DNA from: Inia geoffrensis
Lineage: Eukaryota; Chordata; Mammalia; Artiodactyla; Iniidae
DNA: 64,000 nt
Reading direction: 5' to 3'
NCBI GenBank assembly: GCA_036417435.1
Contig: CM070905.1
Span: forward strand, 62,203,092 to 62,267,091
In this document: piece after piece, positions 46,150 to 57,178 of the stretch
How positions within the stretch are numbered: the first letter of the stretch is position 1
How the letters are laid out: each line of letters starts with the position of its first letter
The notes under the pieces: model-generated
The model's input: the letters and a program-made list of their open reading frames with translations, nothing else
Database searches by the model: none
Told to the model about the DNA's origin: nothing
Translations under genes and position numbers: made by a program

Positions 46150-47010
46150 TGTTTAGGCTGACTCTTTGGAGTTATGCTGACTCCTTTTATGTCTCATACC
46201 TACATCCAATCCACTAGCAAATTCTGTTGAGTCTACCTTCAGTTACATCCAGAATCCATCACTTCTTGCCCCCTTCAGTCCCACCTCTGTCCAAGCAACC
46301 ATCATCTCCTACCTGGATTACTAGAGTAACTTCTTTTTTTGTTTTTACGTAATAATACTGGTAATTTTATTAATATCATTTCCATCAACATGCTAGCAGT
46401 GCACATGACAGAGCTGGACTTCTAGCGCAGAGTGTGAGTTCAGGCTGTGCTATGATTTCATATCCTGTGGTTTTGGCGTATAGTAGCTTCTTAATTCTCT
46501 CTTCCATCCTTGGTGCTCTATTCTCAACTATGCAAAGGACATAGTGATTCTTTTCAAACATAAGGCAGAACACTTTCAATTACAAGCCAGAGTCTTCGGC
46601 CATAACCTCAAGGCCCCACACCATCTGGTCTCCCAATAGCCCCTCTCGCATTACCAATTTCCTCGTTCACGCTGCTCCAGCCTCACTGCCTCCCGCATGT
46701 TCTGCCCCTGTCTCAGTGCCTTTGCATTGGCTGTCCTGGCCTGGAACACACTTCCTCATCTCCTATCAGTGTTTGTTCCATTATCATCTTCTCAGGAAAG
46801 CCTTTCCTGACTAATTTTATTTAAAATATAATTCCCCAATTCTCTCCATCCCTCCTTTCTGCTTTATTTTTCTTCGTATTACCTATCACCATCTACTACT
46901 AGACAATACATTTCACATGATTTTATTATATGTCCCTCCCAGTGCGTATATCAATGCCTGGCATAGTGGAGGTGCTCAGGAAATATTTCCTAAATGAATG
47001 AAAACAGCCA
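46150..47010 (+). repeat. L2 LINE 3' portion, split by a short insert
   Basis: One of the clearest L2 copies: 'accatcatctcctacctgga' before the break, then 'attctcaactatgcaaagga', 'gattcttttcaaacataagg', 'ctcaaggccccacaccatct', 'gtctcagtgcctttgcattg', 'cctggaacacacttcctcat', 'aggaaagcctttcctgacta', 'tcaatgcctggcatagtgga' and 'ggaaatatttcctaaatgaa'. About 190 bp of non-L2 sequence (46333-46521) interrupts it. Confidence 0.82.
46333..46521 (-). pseudogene. Short retrocopy-like insert in L2 (source unknown)
   Basis: On the minus strand this insert ends with AATAAA (in 'gatattaataaaattaccag') followed within about 20 bases by an A-rich tail ('gtaaaaacaaaaaaagaa'), the hallmarks of a processed transcript copied by L1. 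Upstream, one frame stays open (KKLLYAKTTGYEIIAQPEL...) to a TGA. A second frame reads HQGWKRELRSYYTPK and stops. I do not recognise the source gene. It might be the 3' end of a 5'-truncated processed pseudogene, or an unfamiliar SINE. No clear target-site duplication. Confidence 0.4.
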
Positions 47011-47914
47011 TACTTTTAGGCACTGATTATTACATGCAGTTATACATCAGAACAACACATATTTGCTCAGTAAATGTTTCCTTCATTCTTTCCCTTTCAT
47101 TTTTCAAGGCATGGCATATGGAGTTGCACACAGCATTCTGAAATCAAGTTTAACATAGTTTTTATGCAGGAAAGCCGTCATTACTTAACTTGTGACTATA
47201 GAACTGTACTGCGCTAGTGTTTTCAGAAAGCATTCTTCCATTTTTCTGTCCACTCATTTAGGCTTATGCAATCTTCCTGCAATGTATTTATCTGTTTGAG
47301 ATTGTATTACTTAGAAGGTATTAGGTAATACGACATTTACAAAAATGTTAGGCCAGTTGTAGTAACAGTTTGCAGACACTTAGACTTAAAATTATTTTCC
47401 ATCTAGAAAATGTCTATTCCAAATTTTTATTTCAATTCCATGGATTATTTTTCTAACACCTTTTGGGGAAGTAAAGCTTGTCAGAAACTTTTTTTCTGAT
47501 GGAATCTCCAAGTACTTCAGTAATGATTATTTTCTGATTTAAACAATATATGTATACTTAGAAAATACTGTTTGGGGTACAAAGTTATTTCTATGCATAT
47601 AAAATACACACATATACATTCATGGGGGTAAATTATTCAGATATGCTACATTCTTATTTATGTTTTATCTACCTAATCTATCAAAGACTATTAGAAGTAT
47701 ATTAGTGACTACTAGTCACTCATCATCATTGTAATTCTATCATTTTCTGTCTGTATCTCTATGTTTTTGTTTTGTTTTGTCTATGTTAATCCTCTAATTT
47801 GATGTAACAAGATTTGGCACCTTTAAAGTTCATTATGGATTTTGTCTTTCATCAACAACAAAAATATATTCTATATAATATATATTATTGAATGAAAGGT
47901 TCTTTAAATTCTAT
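47011..47914. other. No feature recognised
   Basis: AT-rich DNA. No gene or repeat recognised. Confidence 0.45.
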
Positions 47915-47990
47915 AGTGCTTTACAATTTTTAAAAGTTTCACACACATGATATCATATAATCCCATAATAACCCTTTTCCCCCTACCCTA
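47915..47990 (-). repeat. MIR fragment
   Basis: 'atagtgctttacaattttta', 'acacatgatatcatataatc', 'ccataataaccc' match the antisense MIR 3' part. Short. Confidence 0.5.
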
Positions 47991-48104
47991 TATTTCTTCT
48001 ACATATTTTAAAAGTGTTTTGCTCTCACTTTTTACATGAAATTTTAATTGTAACCTCTATTTTCTTTTTGTCTGCCTTTTAATTTTTAATCTTTCTTGTG
48101 ATTT

Positions 48105-48330
48105 CTAGTCATTCACTCATTCACTGATTGATACAACACATATTTATTGAGCTCCCTGACAATACAGGCATGAGCTCGACAGCCATGGTCCTTTCTTATG
48201 TAGCCTATATTCTAGTGCAGAGAATTGGGCAATAAACAAAATAATTCTAATAGTATTATAAGTGCTATGAAGAAAATAATATAGAATTATGTGCTAGCAT
48301 GACAGGCAGCATGATAAGGTAAAAGTCTTA
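48105..48330 (-). repeat. L2 LINE 3' end, antisense
   Basis: 'acacatatttattgagctcc', 'gtagcctatattctagtgca', 'gcaataaacaaaataattct', 'ataagtgctatgaagaaaat' are the antisense L2 terminus in order. Confidence 0.75.
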
Positions 48331-48849
48331 TCTTTTATCCTTTTACTCCTTCTTATCTTTTAGTTAATGGAGGGGAATATTTTTGTCCTTCAATAAAGGG
48401 ATTTAAAACACATTTATCAAAAGAGCTGATATGTGTGATCTTACATCAGTTTGCTTATTTTAGGTTTTCTGGAGTCTCTTGCTTCCTTTTAGTTTTTGTT
48501 CTTTTCATTCCTATGGATAATATCTTTTTGTTTTTTTCTCCAATGATATGGAAGATGTTATTGTTCTTTTTTATATAAGTGGTTATTTTATAGTCTCTAA
48601 AAACATTCTCTAATCTAAATTTTGCCTGTCAAATCCAAGAATTGTATCCTTTCCCCCTTTGTAACATGTAAAATGTAATCTTCCACACTCCTTCTTACTT
48701 ATAGTCTTTATCAATATAATCTTAAAAGTTAGATTTTATTAATTATATTAAATAACTGTTCTTAATCTGGTTTTATATCTATAGCAATTACAGTAATTTA
48801 TCTCCATAGTTAAGTGCTTTTCATGCTTACCATCAATCTTTATACAATA

Positions 48850-49110
48850 ATTTTATCTTCCTGAATTTCTTAATTACGATGTTAAACATCTCTAGATTAC
48901 TTTAAGAATGGCTTGAATATAGGTTTAAGCTCTTGCATATTTAACACTGGTTTTCTGTTGTTTTTACATATAAACAGTAATTTTACTGGCTATAAAATTC
49001 TTATGTCACAATTTTTGTGTTGCTCAAAACCATATATCAGTCCACTGTCTTCTGAGTAGGTAACTTGTTTTTTCTGTTTCGTTCTTTAGTTTACTTTCCT
49101 TTTTAATTTA
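48850..49110 (-). mobile_element. Old L1 ORF1-region fragment, antisense (probable)
   Basis: 'ttttactggctataaaattc' and 'ccatatatcagtccactgtc' resemble the antisense of the conserved L1 ORF1 C-terminal coding text. Diverged. Flanking 48331-48849 and 49111-49399 are AT-rich and unassigned. Confidence 0.4.
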
Positions 49111-50264
49111 AAAATTTATCATATATAGCATAGTATGTGGGTCTCAAGACTCATTCTTTTTCAAAGTTAGTAGTAGTTTAGATCTCAGTTCTCTTCCCTC
49201 TGTACTCTATTTATCACTTGGTCTCTTTAAAAATTTTGCCATTACATTTTTCAGTTACTTGATAATACCTTTTAAAGGGTCAAAGAAACCTGAAGTCAAG
49301 AACTTAGCTTAAATTTTCCTGGGTTGGTAGTGTCCTCAGACTCAGGCAGAAGCAAACATAAATCCTTTCTGGGGAATCCCTGTTCGTCAAGGCTAAAAGA
49401 TTCTCATAGATACAATTCCAAGGAATATTAGTTCTTCAGTCAGAAATCATAAAATACAGAAGGAAACAAGGCTGGATGAGTGGGAGTTAACGAAAAATAG
49501 AAGAATCAGATCTATAGAGGTCTCAGGTATCGGTATATCTCATACAATACAAAATAATTATGTTTACTGTATTTAAAAAATAAGCAGGCTTGAAAATATA
49601 AGAATCAAGAGACTTTTTAAAAAGATCTAGCATATTTGGAAAAGAACACAATGAGACATTAGGAATTAAAAATAGTCATTCAATGCACAGGTTGACATTT
49701 AGCATATGAGACACAAATGAAGAGATTTTTATGGGTTAAAAGGTCTAAAGGAGTTACTCAAAATGTAACACAGAGATACAGAAATGCAAATTGTAGCATG
49801 GAGGATGCTAATATTATATATATTATAATAAAATAATAACTATTAGTATAATAACTAATATTAGAATACAATGAAATGCAGAGGTCTAACATGCATCTTA
49901 ACTGGAATTCCAGAAGCAGAGGGGTCAAAATCAAAGAATGGGGCAAAGACAGTATTTGAAAAGATAGGCGCTAATAACTCTCCAAAACTGGTGAAAGGCA
50001 TCAATCTTCAGATTTAGGAAGCCCCCCAAAATGCCAAAAAGAATGAACAGAAATCCACATTAGACATATCATAGTGAATGTACACAACACCAAAGACAAC
50101 TAAGATATCTTAAAAGATTGCCTCAAAGGAAAGTAGGCTTAAAGCTGACTTGTCAATAACAACAGTGGAGCCAGAAGGCCGTGAAATAGTATCTTCAAAG
50201 TGGTGAGAAAATATAATTGTCAACCTAGAATTCCATATTCAGCAAAATTTTAAGAATAAGGGTA

Positions 50265-50454
50265 GGGCTTCCCAGGTGGCGCAGTGGTTGAGAGTCCGCC
50301 TGCCGATGCAGGGGACACAGGTTCGTGCCCCGGTCCCGGAAGATCCCACATGCCGCAGAGCAGCTGGGACCGTGAGCCATGGCCGCTGAGCCTGCGCGTC
50401 CGGAGCCTGTGCTCCGCAACGGGAGAGGCCACAACAGTGAGAGGCCCGCGTACC

Positions 50455-50483
<29 letters not shown>
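50265..50483 (+). mobile_element. CHR-type tRNA-derived SINE, copy 6
   Basis: A sense full-length copy with a long A tail (about 28 A) and a perfect 13-bp target-site duplication AAGAATAAGGGTA at 50252-50264 and 50484-50496, inserted in old L1 sequence. The uninterrupted A tail and perfect duplication suggest youth. Frames across it on both strands are SINE by-products. Confidence 0.96.
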
Positions 50484-50487
<4 letters not shown>

Positions 50488-51400
50488 ATAAGGGTAAATA
50501 AAATTCTTTTCAGATATATAGAACCTGGAAGAATATACACCAAGAGACCCTCTCTAAAAGAAATTCTAAGTGATATACTCAGGCAAAAGGAAAATGATCC
50601 CAGATGGAAGACCTGAGCTTCAAAAAGGAATGATGAACTAAGAAAGTGGTTCATATGAGAATAACTCTAAACTAAAGTTGATTTATAAAACAAAAATAGT
50701 AATGGCTTATAGCAAATAACTTAAGAAGGAAGTAGCTGAAATTAAAGCATTCTAAGGTCCTTGTTTTATGTAGGAGGATGGTAAAATCACTGGCATTTAT
50801 TCTCTGTTAAGTGCATGTTAACATTTCTAGGGTAATCACTAAAAAGAAATAGCATAACTTCTAAATATAGTGGTGATTTTAAAAGGAATAATGACATTCA
50901 GTCAACCCAAAAGAAAGGAAAAGAATAGAACAAGAAAGAGAAACACACATAAGATGGCAGAATAATTGCAGATATATTGTTCACTATAATATGTGTAAAC
51001 TAACAGAATCCTCCTGTTAAAAAGTTTATTAGATTGATTGGAAAGATAAACTAGCTTAAAAGAACTCTAAAAACAGTATTGTGATTTATATGAAACCTGT
51101 GTAGATCCTAAAGGTAGAGAAAGGTTTCAAGAAAAAGGATGACATAACTACAAATATAGTCAGAATAAACATTAAGGCAAAAGGTATTACCAAAGATAGA
51201 AGGTCACTAGGTCATGGTAAAAGGTTCATTTCACAAGGAAAATATGACCATTGTAAAGTTGCATGCCCTTAACAACATAGATTAAAATTATGTAAAGTAA
51301 AAATGGAAAGGAACACAAGCACAAGAATAAAAAGAAAAATTTGTCACTGGGGTTGAAGATTGCAATATACTTCTCTTAGTAATTGTTTTATCAAATAGCT

Positions 51401-51574
51401 CAGGGATCAGCAAACATCTTCTTAAAAAGTACCACATAGTAAATATTTTAAGGTTTGCAGGGCACATATTGTCTCTGTCATATATTTCTCTTTGCATTAT
51501 TCTTAGTTCACTGGGCTATACAGCAATAGGCTGTGGGTCAGATTTGGCTGATGGGCCACAGTGTGCTGACCTTG
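51401..51574 (-). repeat. hAT-type MITE, copy 2, with 8-bp target duplication
   Basis: Starts CAGGGATCAGCAAACATC and ends 'gtgtgctgaccttg', inverted termini of the same family as 5062-5243, here in the opposite orientation and internally shortened. It is flanked by AAATAGCT (51393-51400) and AAATAGTA (51575-51582), a slightly decayed 8-bp target-site duplication as expected for hAT elements. It interrupts old L1 sequence. Confidence 0.85.
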
Positions 51575-52383
51575 AAATAGTAACAGCCAAGAAGAGGGTA
51601 AATGATTTGAGCAACAGAATTAACAAGGTTGATACTGACCACAAAGATCTATATAATAGACATTCTTCTCACGGATGCATGGAACATTCATGAATATACT
51701 TTTAGAAATAATTTGGCCTTTCTTCATAAATTGAGCATGTGATTCCTTTATGACCTAGCAATTCCGCTCCTAGGCATATATCCTAATGCACTAGTGGACA
51801 TGTAAAAGAATGATCACAGTAGCACTATTCATGATAGTAGGAACAGGAAAAAATACAAATATCCATCATCCACAGTGAATAAATAAATAGTGCCTATTCA
51901 TAAATGGAACACTCAAAGGAAGGGAAAATGGATTTAAAAGTTCTTCACATGGCAGTATGGATGAATCTTAACATGGTATTAAGGGTATAAAGCAAGCCAC
52001 AGAAGAATAAATACAACTATACGAAATTCGAAACACACCAAGCTATACAGTATATTGCTTAGAGCTATAAATATTTGTGATACAACTATACAGAAAAGCA
52101 AAGCAAGGCTATACACAAATTCAGACTATCATTATATAGAAAACCCTAAAGATGCTACCAAAAGCTGTTAGAACTAATAAATGAATTCAGTAGAATTGCT
52201 GGATACAAAATCAACCAGACAGTGGAATATTACTCAGCCATAAAAAACAATGAAACAATGCCATTTGCAGGAACATGGATGGACCTAGAGATTATCATAC
52301 TAAGTGAAGTAAGACAAAGAAAGACAAATATATTACATTGCTTAAATGTGGAATCTAAAAATTGATATAGATGAACTTACTTA

Positions 52384-52842
52384 GGGGCTTCCCTAGTGGT
52401 CCAGTGGTGAAGAATCTGCCTTACAATGCAGGGGAAGTGGGTTAGAACCCTGGTCAGGGAACTAAGATCCCACATGCCACGGGGCAACTAAGCCCACGCA
52501 CCACAACTACTGATCTTGCGCGCCTCAACTAGAGAGCCTGCGTGCCACAAATTACAGAGCCCACACACTCTGGAACCTGCACGCCACAACTACAGAGGCC
52601 ACGTACTCTGGAACCCACGTGCCACAACTACAGAGTCCATGTGCTCTGGATCCTGTGCACCACAACTAGAGAAGAGAAAACCCACATGCCACAACTAGAG
52701 AGAATCCCGCGCACCTCAACCAGGAGCCTACGTGCCGCAACGAAAGATCTGGCATGCCTCAATGAAGATCCTGTGTGCCCCAACTAAGACCTGACGCAGC
52801 CAAAAATAAATTAAATAAATAAATAAATAATCTTTCAAAAGA
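52384..52842 (+). mobile_element. CHR-2-like long SINE, copy 2, internally expanded
   Basis: Sense: GGGGCTTCCCTAGTGGTCCA head, 'ccctggtcagggaactaaga', then modules of 'ccacaactac' type and a tail of AAAT repeats (about 52803-52830). The target-site duplication ATGAACTTA is at 52371-52379 and 52843-52851. At about 445 bp it is longer than the other copies because of tandem units (52554-52667). Open frames over it are by-products. Confidence 0.92.
52554..52667 (+). repeat. Three imperfect 38-bp tandem units within SINE
   Basis: Units start ACAGAG, have ctctgg at their centre, end 'ccacaact', and occupy 52554-52591, 52592-52629 and 52630-52667, all exactly 38 bp with several substitutions each. 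They are an expansion of the repeated module of this SINE type. Confidence 0.88.
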
Positions 52843-54395
52843 ATGAACTTATATATAAAACAGAAATAGACTCACAGACATAGAAAACAAACTTATGGTT
52901 ACCAAAGGGAAAAGGAGGGGAGGGATAAATTAGGAGTTTGGTATTAAAATATACACACTACTATATATAAAATAGATAACCAAGAAGGAACTGTATAGCA
53001 CATGGAACTATACTCAATGTGTGTAATAACCTATAATGGAAAAGAATCTAAAAAAGAATAGATAGATATATATGTATAACTGAATCACTTTGCTGTACAC
53101 CTGAAACTAACACAACATTGTAAATCAACTATATTTCAATAAAATTAAAACAGAAAATCAGTTGCACTTCTATACACAACAATGAGCTATCTGAAAAAAG
53201 AAATTTTAAAAATCCCATTTACAGTAGCATCAAACAATAACATACTTAGGAATAAATTTAACCAAGGAGGTAGAGGATCTGTACACTGAAAACTATAAGA
53301 CATTGATGAAAGAAAGAAGACACAAATTAATGGAAAGATATCCCCTGTTCATGATTAGAAGACTTAACATTGTTAAGATGTCCATACTACCCAAAGCTAT
53401 CTATAGGTTCAGTACAATCCCTATCAAAATTCCAATGGAATTTTTCACAGAAATGGAAAAAACAATCTTAAAATTCATTTGGAACCACAAAAGACCTCAT
53501 ATAGCCAAAGCAATCTTGAGAAAGAAGAATAAAGCTGGAAGTACCAAACTTCCTGATTTCAAAGTATATTATGAAGCTGTGGTAATCAAAGTGTGGTACT
53601 GTCATTAAAAACTGACACATAGTCCAATGGAACAGAATCAAGAACTCAGAAATAAACCCAGGCACATATGGTCAACTAGAATTTGACAGGGAAACCAAGA
53701 AAATGAGATAGGGAAAAGATAGTCTCTTCAATAAATGGTGCTGGGAAAACTGGATATTCACATGCAGAGAATGAAATTGGACCCTATCTTACACTGCTTA
53801 CAAAAATTAAGTCAAAATAGATTAAAGACTTAAATGTAAAACCTGAAACCATAGAACTTCTAAAGGAAAACATAAGCAGTAAGCTCCTTGACTTGGTCTT
53901 GGCGACGTTTTGAATATGATGCCAAAAGCAAAAATAAACAAGTGGGACTACACCAGACTAAAAAGCTTTTGCACAGCAAAGGAAGCCATCAACAAAATGA
54001 GACGGTAACCTACAGAGTGGGAGAAAGTATTTGCAAACCATATATCTGATAAGTGGTTAACATCCAAAATCTATAAAGAACTCCTACAACTCAATAGCAC
54101 AAAATCAAACAATAGATTAAAAAATGGGCAGAGGACCTGAATAGACATTTTGTCAAAGAAGGAGTACAAGTGGCCAACAGGCACGTGGAAGGGTGATCAC
54201 TAATCACCAGGGAAATGCAGATCAAAACCACAATGAGATATCACCTCATACCTTTAGAATAGCTGTTATCAGAAAGATAAGATATAACAAGTGTTGGTAA
54301 GGATGTGGAAAGAACGAGCCCACTGTTGGTAGGAATGTAAATCGGTGCAGCTTTTATGGAAAACAGTTTGGAGGTTTCTTCAAAAATTAGAACTA

Positions 54396-54733
54396 GGGCT
54401 TCCCTGGTGGCACAGTGGTTAAGAATATGCCTGCCAATGCAGGGGACATGGGTTCGATCCCTGGTCCGGGAAGATCCCACATGACGCGGAGCAACGAAGT
54501 CTGTGTGCCACAACTACTAAGCCTGTGCTCTAGAGCCTGCGAGCCACAACTAATGAGCCTGCGTGCCACAACTACTGAAGCCCGTGCACCTAGAGCCCGT
54601 GCTCTGCAACAAGAGGAACCACGACAATGAGAAGCCCGCGCACCGCAACGAAGGGTAGCCCCAACTTGCCGCAACTAAAAAGAAAGCCCGCTCTCAGCAA
54701 TGAAGACCCAACGCAGCCATAAATAATAAATAA

Positions 54734-54783
<50 letters not shown>
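54396..54783 (+). mobile_element. CHR-2-like long SINE, copy 3, with (AT)20 tail
   Basis: Sense: GGGCTTCCCTGGTGGCACAG head, a canonical pol III B-box text 'gggttcgatccctggtccgg', 'cacaactactaagcctgtgc' modules and an 'aataaataaatataa' tail that passes into a pure (AT)20 run (54741-54780). The perfect 10-bp target-site duplication ATTAGAACTA is at 54386-54395 and 54784-54793, so the dinucleotide run lies inside the insertion and grew from the SINE tail. Confidence 0.94.
54741..54780 (+). repeat. (AT)20 microsatellite
   Basis: Forty uninterrupted bases of AT at the 3' end of a SINE. Likely unstable in length and able to extrude a cruciform. Confidence 0.95.
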
Positions 54784-54790
<7 letters not shown>

Positions 54791-54975
54791 CTACCACGTG
54801 ATCCAGCAATCCCACTTCTGGGTATATACCTGAAGGAAATGAAATCACTATTGAAGACATATTTGCACCCCTATGTTTACTGTAGCATTGTTTACAATAG
54901 CCAAGATATGGAAACAACCCAAGTGTCTATTGACAGAGGAATAGATAAAGAAAATATGATTTTTATAAATACACG

Positions 54976-55194
54976 CAGTTGATTCTTGAACAACATGGGG
55001 TTTAGGGAAGCTGACCCAATGCACAGTCAAAAATCTGCCTGTAACCTGTAGCTGGCCTTCAGTGTCTGTGGGTCCTCTGTATTCATGATTCAACCAACCT
55101 TGGATCTTGTAGTACTGCAGTATTTACTATTGAAAAAAATCTGTGTATTAATGGACGCATGCAGTTCAAACCCATGTTGCTCAAGTGTCAACTG
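54976..55194 (+). repeat. Tigger-like (TcMar) MITE with terminal inverted repeats
   Basis: A 219-bp element bounded by CAGTTGATTCTTGAACAACA at the left and, on the complement of the right end, CAGTTGACACTTGAGCAACA: 24-bp inverted repeats with three mismatches. The interior carries 'tcatgattcaaccaaccttg' and 'gtactgcagtatttactatt'. A TA follows the right end (55195-55196); the left TA is no longer visible. It is inserted in old L1 text, which resumes in register after it. Confidence 0.9.
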
Positions 55195-55690
55195 TATGTA
55201 TGATGGAATATTAGTCATAAAAAAGAAGGCAATCCTGCCATTTGCAACAACATGGCTGAAACTTGAGGACATTATAGTAAGTGAAATAAGTCAGAAACAC
55301 ACTGTATGATCTCTCATATATGTGGAATCTAAAAAAACTGAACTGAAACAGAGTAGATTGGTGGTTGCCAGGGGGTGGCAGAAGTAGGGAGATGTTGGCC
55401 AGAGATACAGACTTCCAGTTAGAAGATAAGTTTTGGGGCTCTAACCTGTAGTATGGTGACTAAAGTTAACAATATTGTATTGTATACTTGAACGTTACCA
55501 AGAGAGTAGAGCTTAAATGTTCTCAATACATACACACACAAACACAGTAACAGTGTGAGGTGATTAAGGTGTAAGTGACCTTATTCTAGTAATCATTTCA
55601 CAATATATATTTATACCAAATCATCACATTGTATACCTTAAACTTATATAATGTTTTATGTCAATTATATTTCAATATAGCTGGAAAAAT

Positions 55691-56784
55691 AGGAACAGCA
55701 TTTACTTCCTAGTGAGGGAAGGAAGGGAATTGGGTGCGGGGGCAAGAGGGACGCAGAGTAAACTTCAGAGTTCCTAGTAATGTTCTGTTCCTTAAACTGG
55801 GGGGTAAGATAGAGGTGTTTATTGTATTTTATCCTTTGTGCTTTACACATATTTTTAATATATTATCTCCTCATTGTTTGAGAAATGAAATAAAATACAC
55901 AGTAGGGATGGAGTAAGGAAGTGTGGAAACAACAAGGATGGAGACTTTTTCGAGGCATTTTACCACGCGGAAGAACAGAGCAATAGAACAGTAGGAGAAG
56001 AGAGATACGAATAAAAACTTTTTTTAAAAAAAGTAGATGTTATACCATATTGGATACTAATGGGAGTGGTAAAGACGTAAAAGTCATAATGAGGACAAAG
56101 AAGGGGTAATTTCAAGAACAAAGTTCTTAAGAAGTGAGTGATGCAGTGTACAAATGAATGGTTTGGTCTTAGGGACAGTTCATCCCATTTAATGGAGGGT
56201 GGGGGAAATTATATGGTGCAGTTGCAAGTGGGTTGGTAGATTTGTTGGTGGGAAGGGAAGATGATCTCTAGAGATTTTTGGCCATAAATTTGAAATGAAA
56301 CTAGTCAGCATGATCCTGTGCTTTCCTCCAACCCACATCCAGCTACTCAAGTGCATTCAGGTTTGCAGTTGGCATAAAATTGGGTTTAACTGGGCTTGAG
56401 GTTTTTCTAGATAAAAACCAGGTAGGAACAAACAAGGCAATGGAAGGTGTGTACAATGAAATAATCACAGTGATGAAACAGAATCCATGCTGGATAAAGA
56501 AGCAAAAGATATAATGATATCAGGGACAATGAAAAAGTGGCTTGGCTATCTTTGTGGGTCACCGAATTGCCAGAGTACAGCTTCTAGAGTGTGTGAAGTA
56601 GATTGTTAGCAGGTGGTAGTGAACGCATGAAATAGATGCATGAAATAGAGTTCTGGAATTAGAATTTTCATTATTAATCTCAAAGTCTAAGATGACCATG
56701 GACGTACACGGCTGCTGTGGTTGAACAAAAAGGATTTTAGAGGTCATGGAACTGAAAGAATGGAGTATTGGATGGGTCGTGTAT
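55691..56784. other. No feature recognised
   Basis: AT-rich DNA after the L1 nest. No gene or repeat recognised. Confidence 0.45.
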
Positions 56785-56962
56785 TCATGGTTTTCAATCC
56801 TGGCTGCACGTAATCGGAGGAGCTTTCAAAGACTATCGATCAATGCCCAGGCCCTTCCCCAGACCAGTTAAATCAGGATCTCTATGTGTAGTTTCCGGGG
56901 AACTGCTATGTCTTAAGAACTCCCCATGTGATTATAATGTGCATTCAGGGTTGAGAACCACG
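56785..56962 (+). repeat. MER20-like hAT MITE
   Basis: Starts 'catggttttcaatcctggct', contains 'gcacgtaatcggaggagctt', 'caatgcccaggcccttcccc' and 'ttaaatcaggatctctatgt', and ends 'gggttgagaaccacg'. This matches the MER20 pattern (both ends read as inverted 'ggttctcaa' / 'ttgagaacc'). Confidence 0.82.
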
Positions 56963-57079
56963 AGTCTACATGAATGTTGGCATTGCCAAGAAAGATCGTA
57001 AGAGAAATGGTAGAGAAAAGTATGGTTAGCTGGGGGAGTACCGGAGGAAGGAGGGATGATTCAGAGGATCACACTCTCC

Positions 57080-57178
57080 TTGAAAGGCACTTAGCTCAAG
57101 TCATTTCTTATAGTGTGTGCATTCAATAAATGGTATCTACTATTATTTTTGTTGTTATTATTATCATCATTATTATTG
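57080..57178 (+). repeat. MIR 3' end running into a TTA-rich microsatellite
   Basis: 'tgcattcaataaatggtatc' then 'tactattatttttgttgtta' and TTATTATCATCATTATTATT (about 57141-57178). The MIR tail typically ends in such A/T-rich trinucleotides. Flanking 56963-57079 and 57179-57738 are unassigned. Confidence 0.55.

Larger units (their letters stand above)
49400..52130 (+). mobile_element. Ancient L1M-type element, sense, interrupted
   Basis: A diverged L1 in sense. An ORF1-like region runs from about 49700 to 50650 ('ggaattccagaagcagaggg', 'aaccctagaattc'-type text at 50222, 'aaaatgatcccagatggaag'). Inter-ORF and ORF2 5' text follows to about 51370. ORF2 3'/3'UTR text lies at 51700-52130 ('gacctagcaattccgctcct', 'aaatatccatcatccaca'). 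It is interrupted by a CHR SINE (50265-50483) and a hAT MITE (51401-51574). No frame is intact. Confidence 0.75.
52214..53153 (+). mobile_element. L1 3' segment nested in older L1
   Basis: A 5'-truncated L1 3' end starting 'cagacagtggaatattactc', through 'aacatggatggacctagaga', 'ggttaccaaagggaaaagga', 'gtacacctgaaactaacaca', to 'tcaataaaattaaaac'. It sits inside older L1 ORF2 text and is flanked by AAAATCA (52207-52213 and 53154-53160). It was itself later hit by the SINE at 52384-52842. Confidence 0.82.
52133..55690 (+). mobile_element. Old L1 (ORF2 to 3' end), sense, split by nested insertions
   Basis: L1 text runs in four pieces: 52133-52213 ([12 protein letters not shown] reverse transcriptase text to 'ggatacaaaatcaa'), 53161-54395 (AFLYT-type text onward, including an open stretch with [20 protein letters not shown] and [18 protein letters not shown]), 54784-54975 ('gatccagcaatcccacttct', 'caatagccaagatatggaaa') and 55195-55690 ('ttgcaacaacatggctgaaa', 'tggtggttgccagggggtgg', 'ttatgtcaattatatttcaa'). 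The pieces join in correct order once the L1 tail, the SINE and the Tigger-like MITE between them are removed. Confidence 0.85.

Noticed and set aside
52554..52667. Regularly spaced 38-bp units suggestive of a CRISPR-like array
   Set aside because: The units are directly adjacent without spacers, diverged from one another, and sit inside a mammalian SINE with a target-site duplication.
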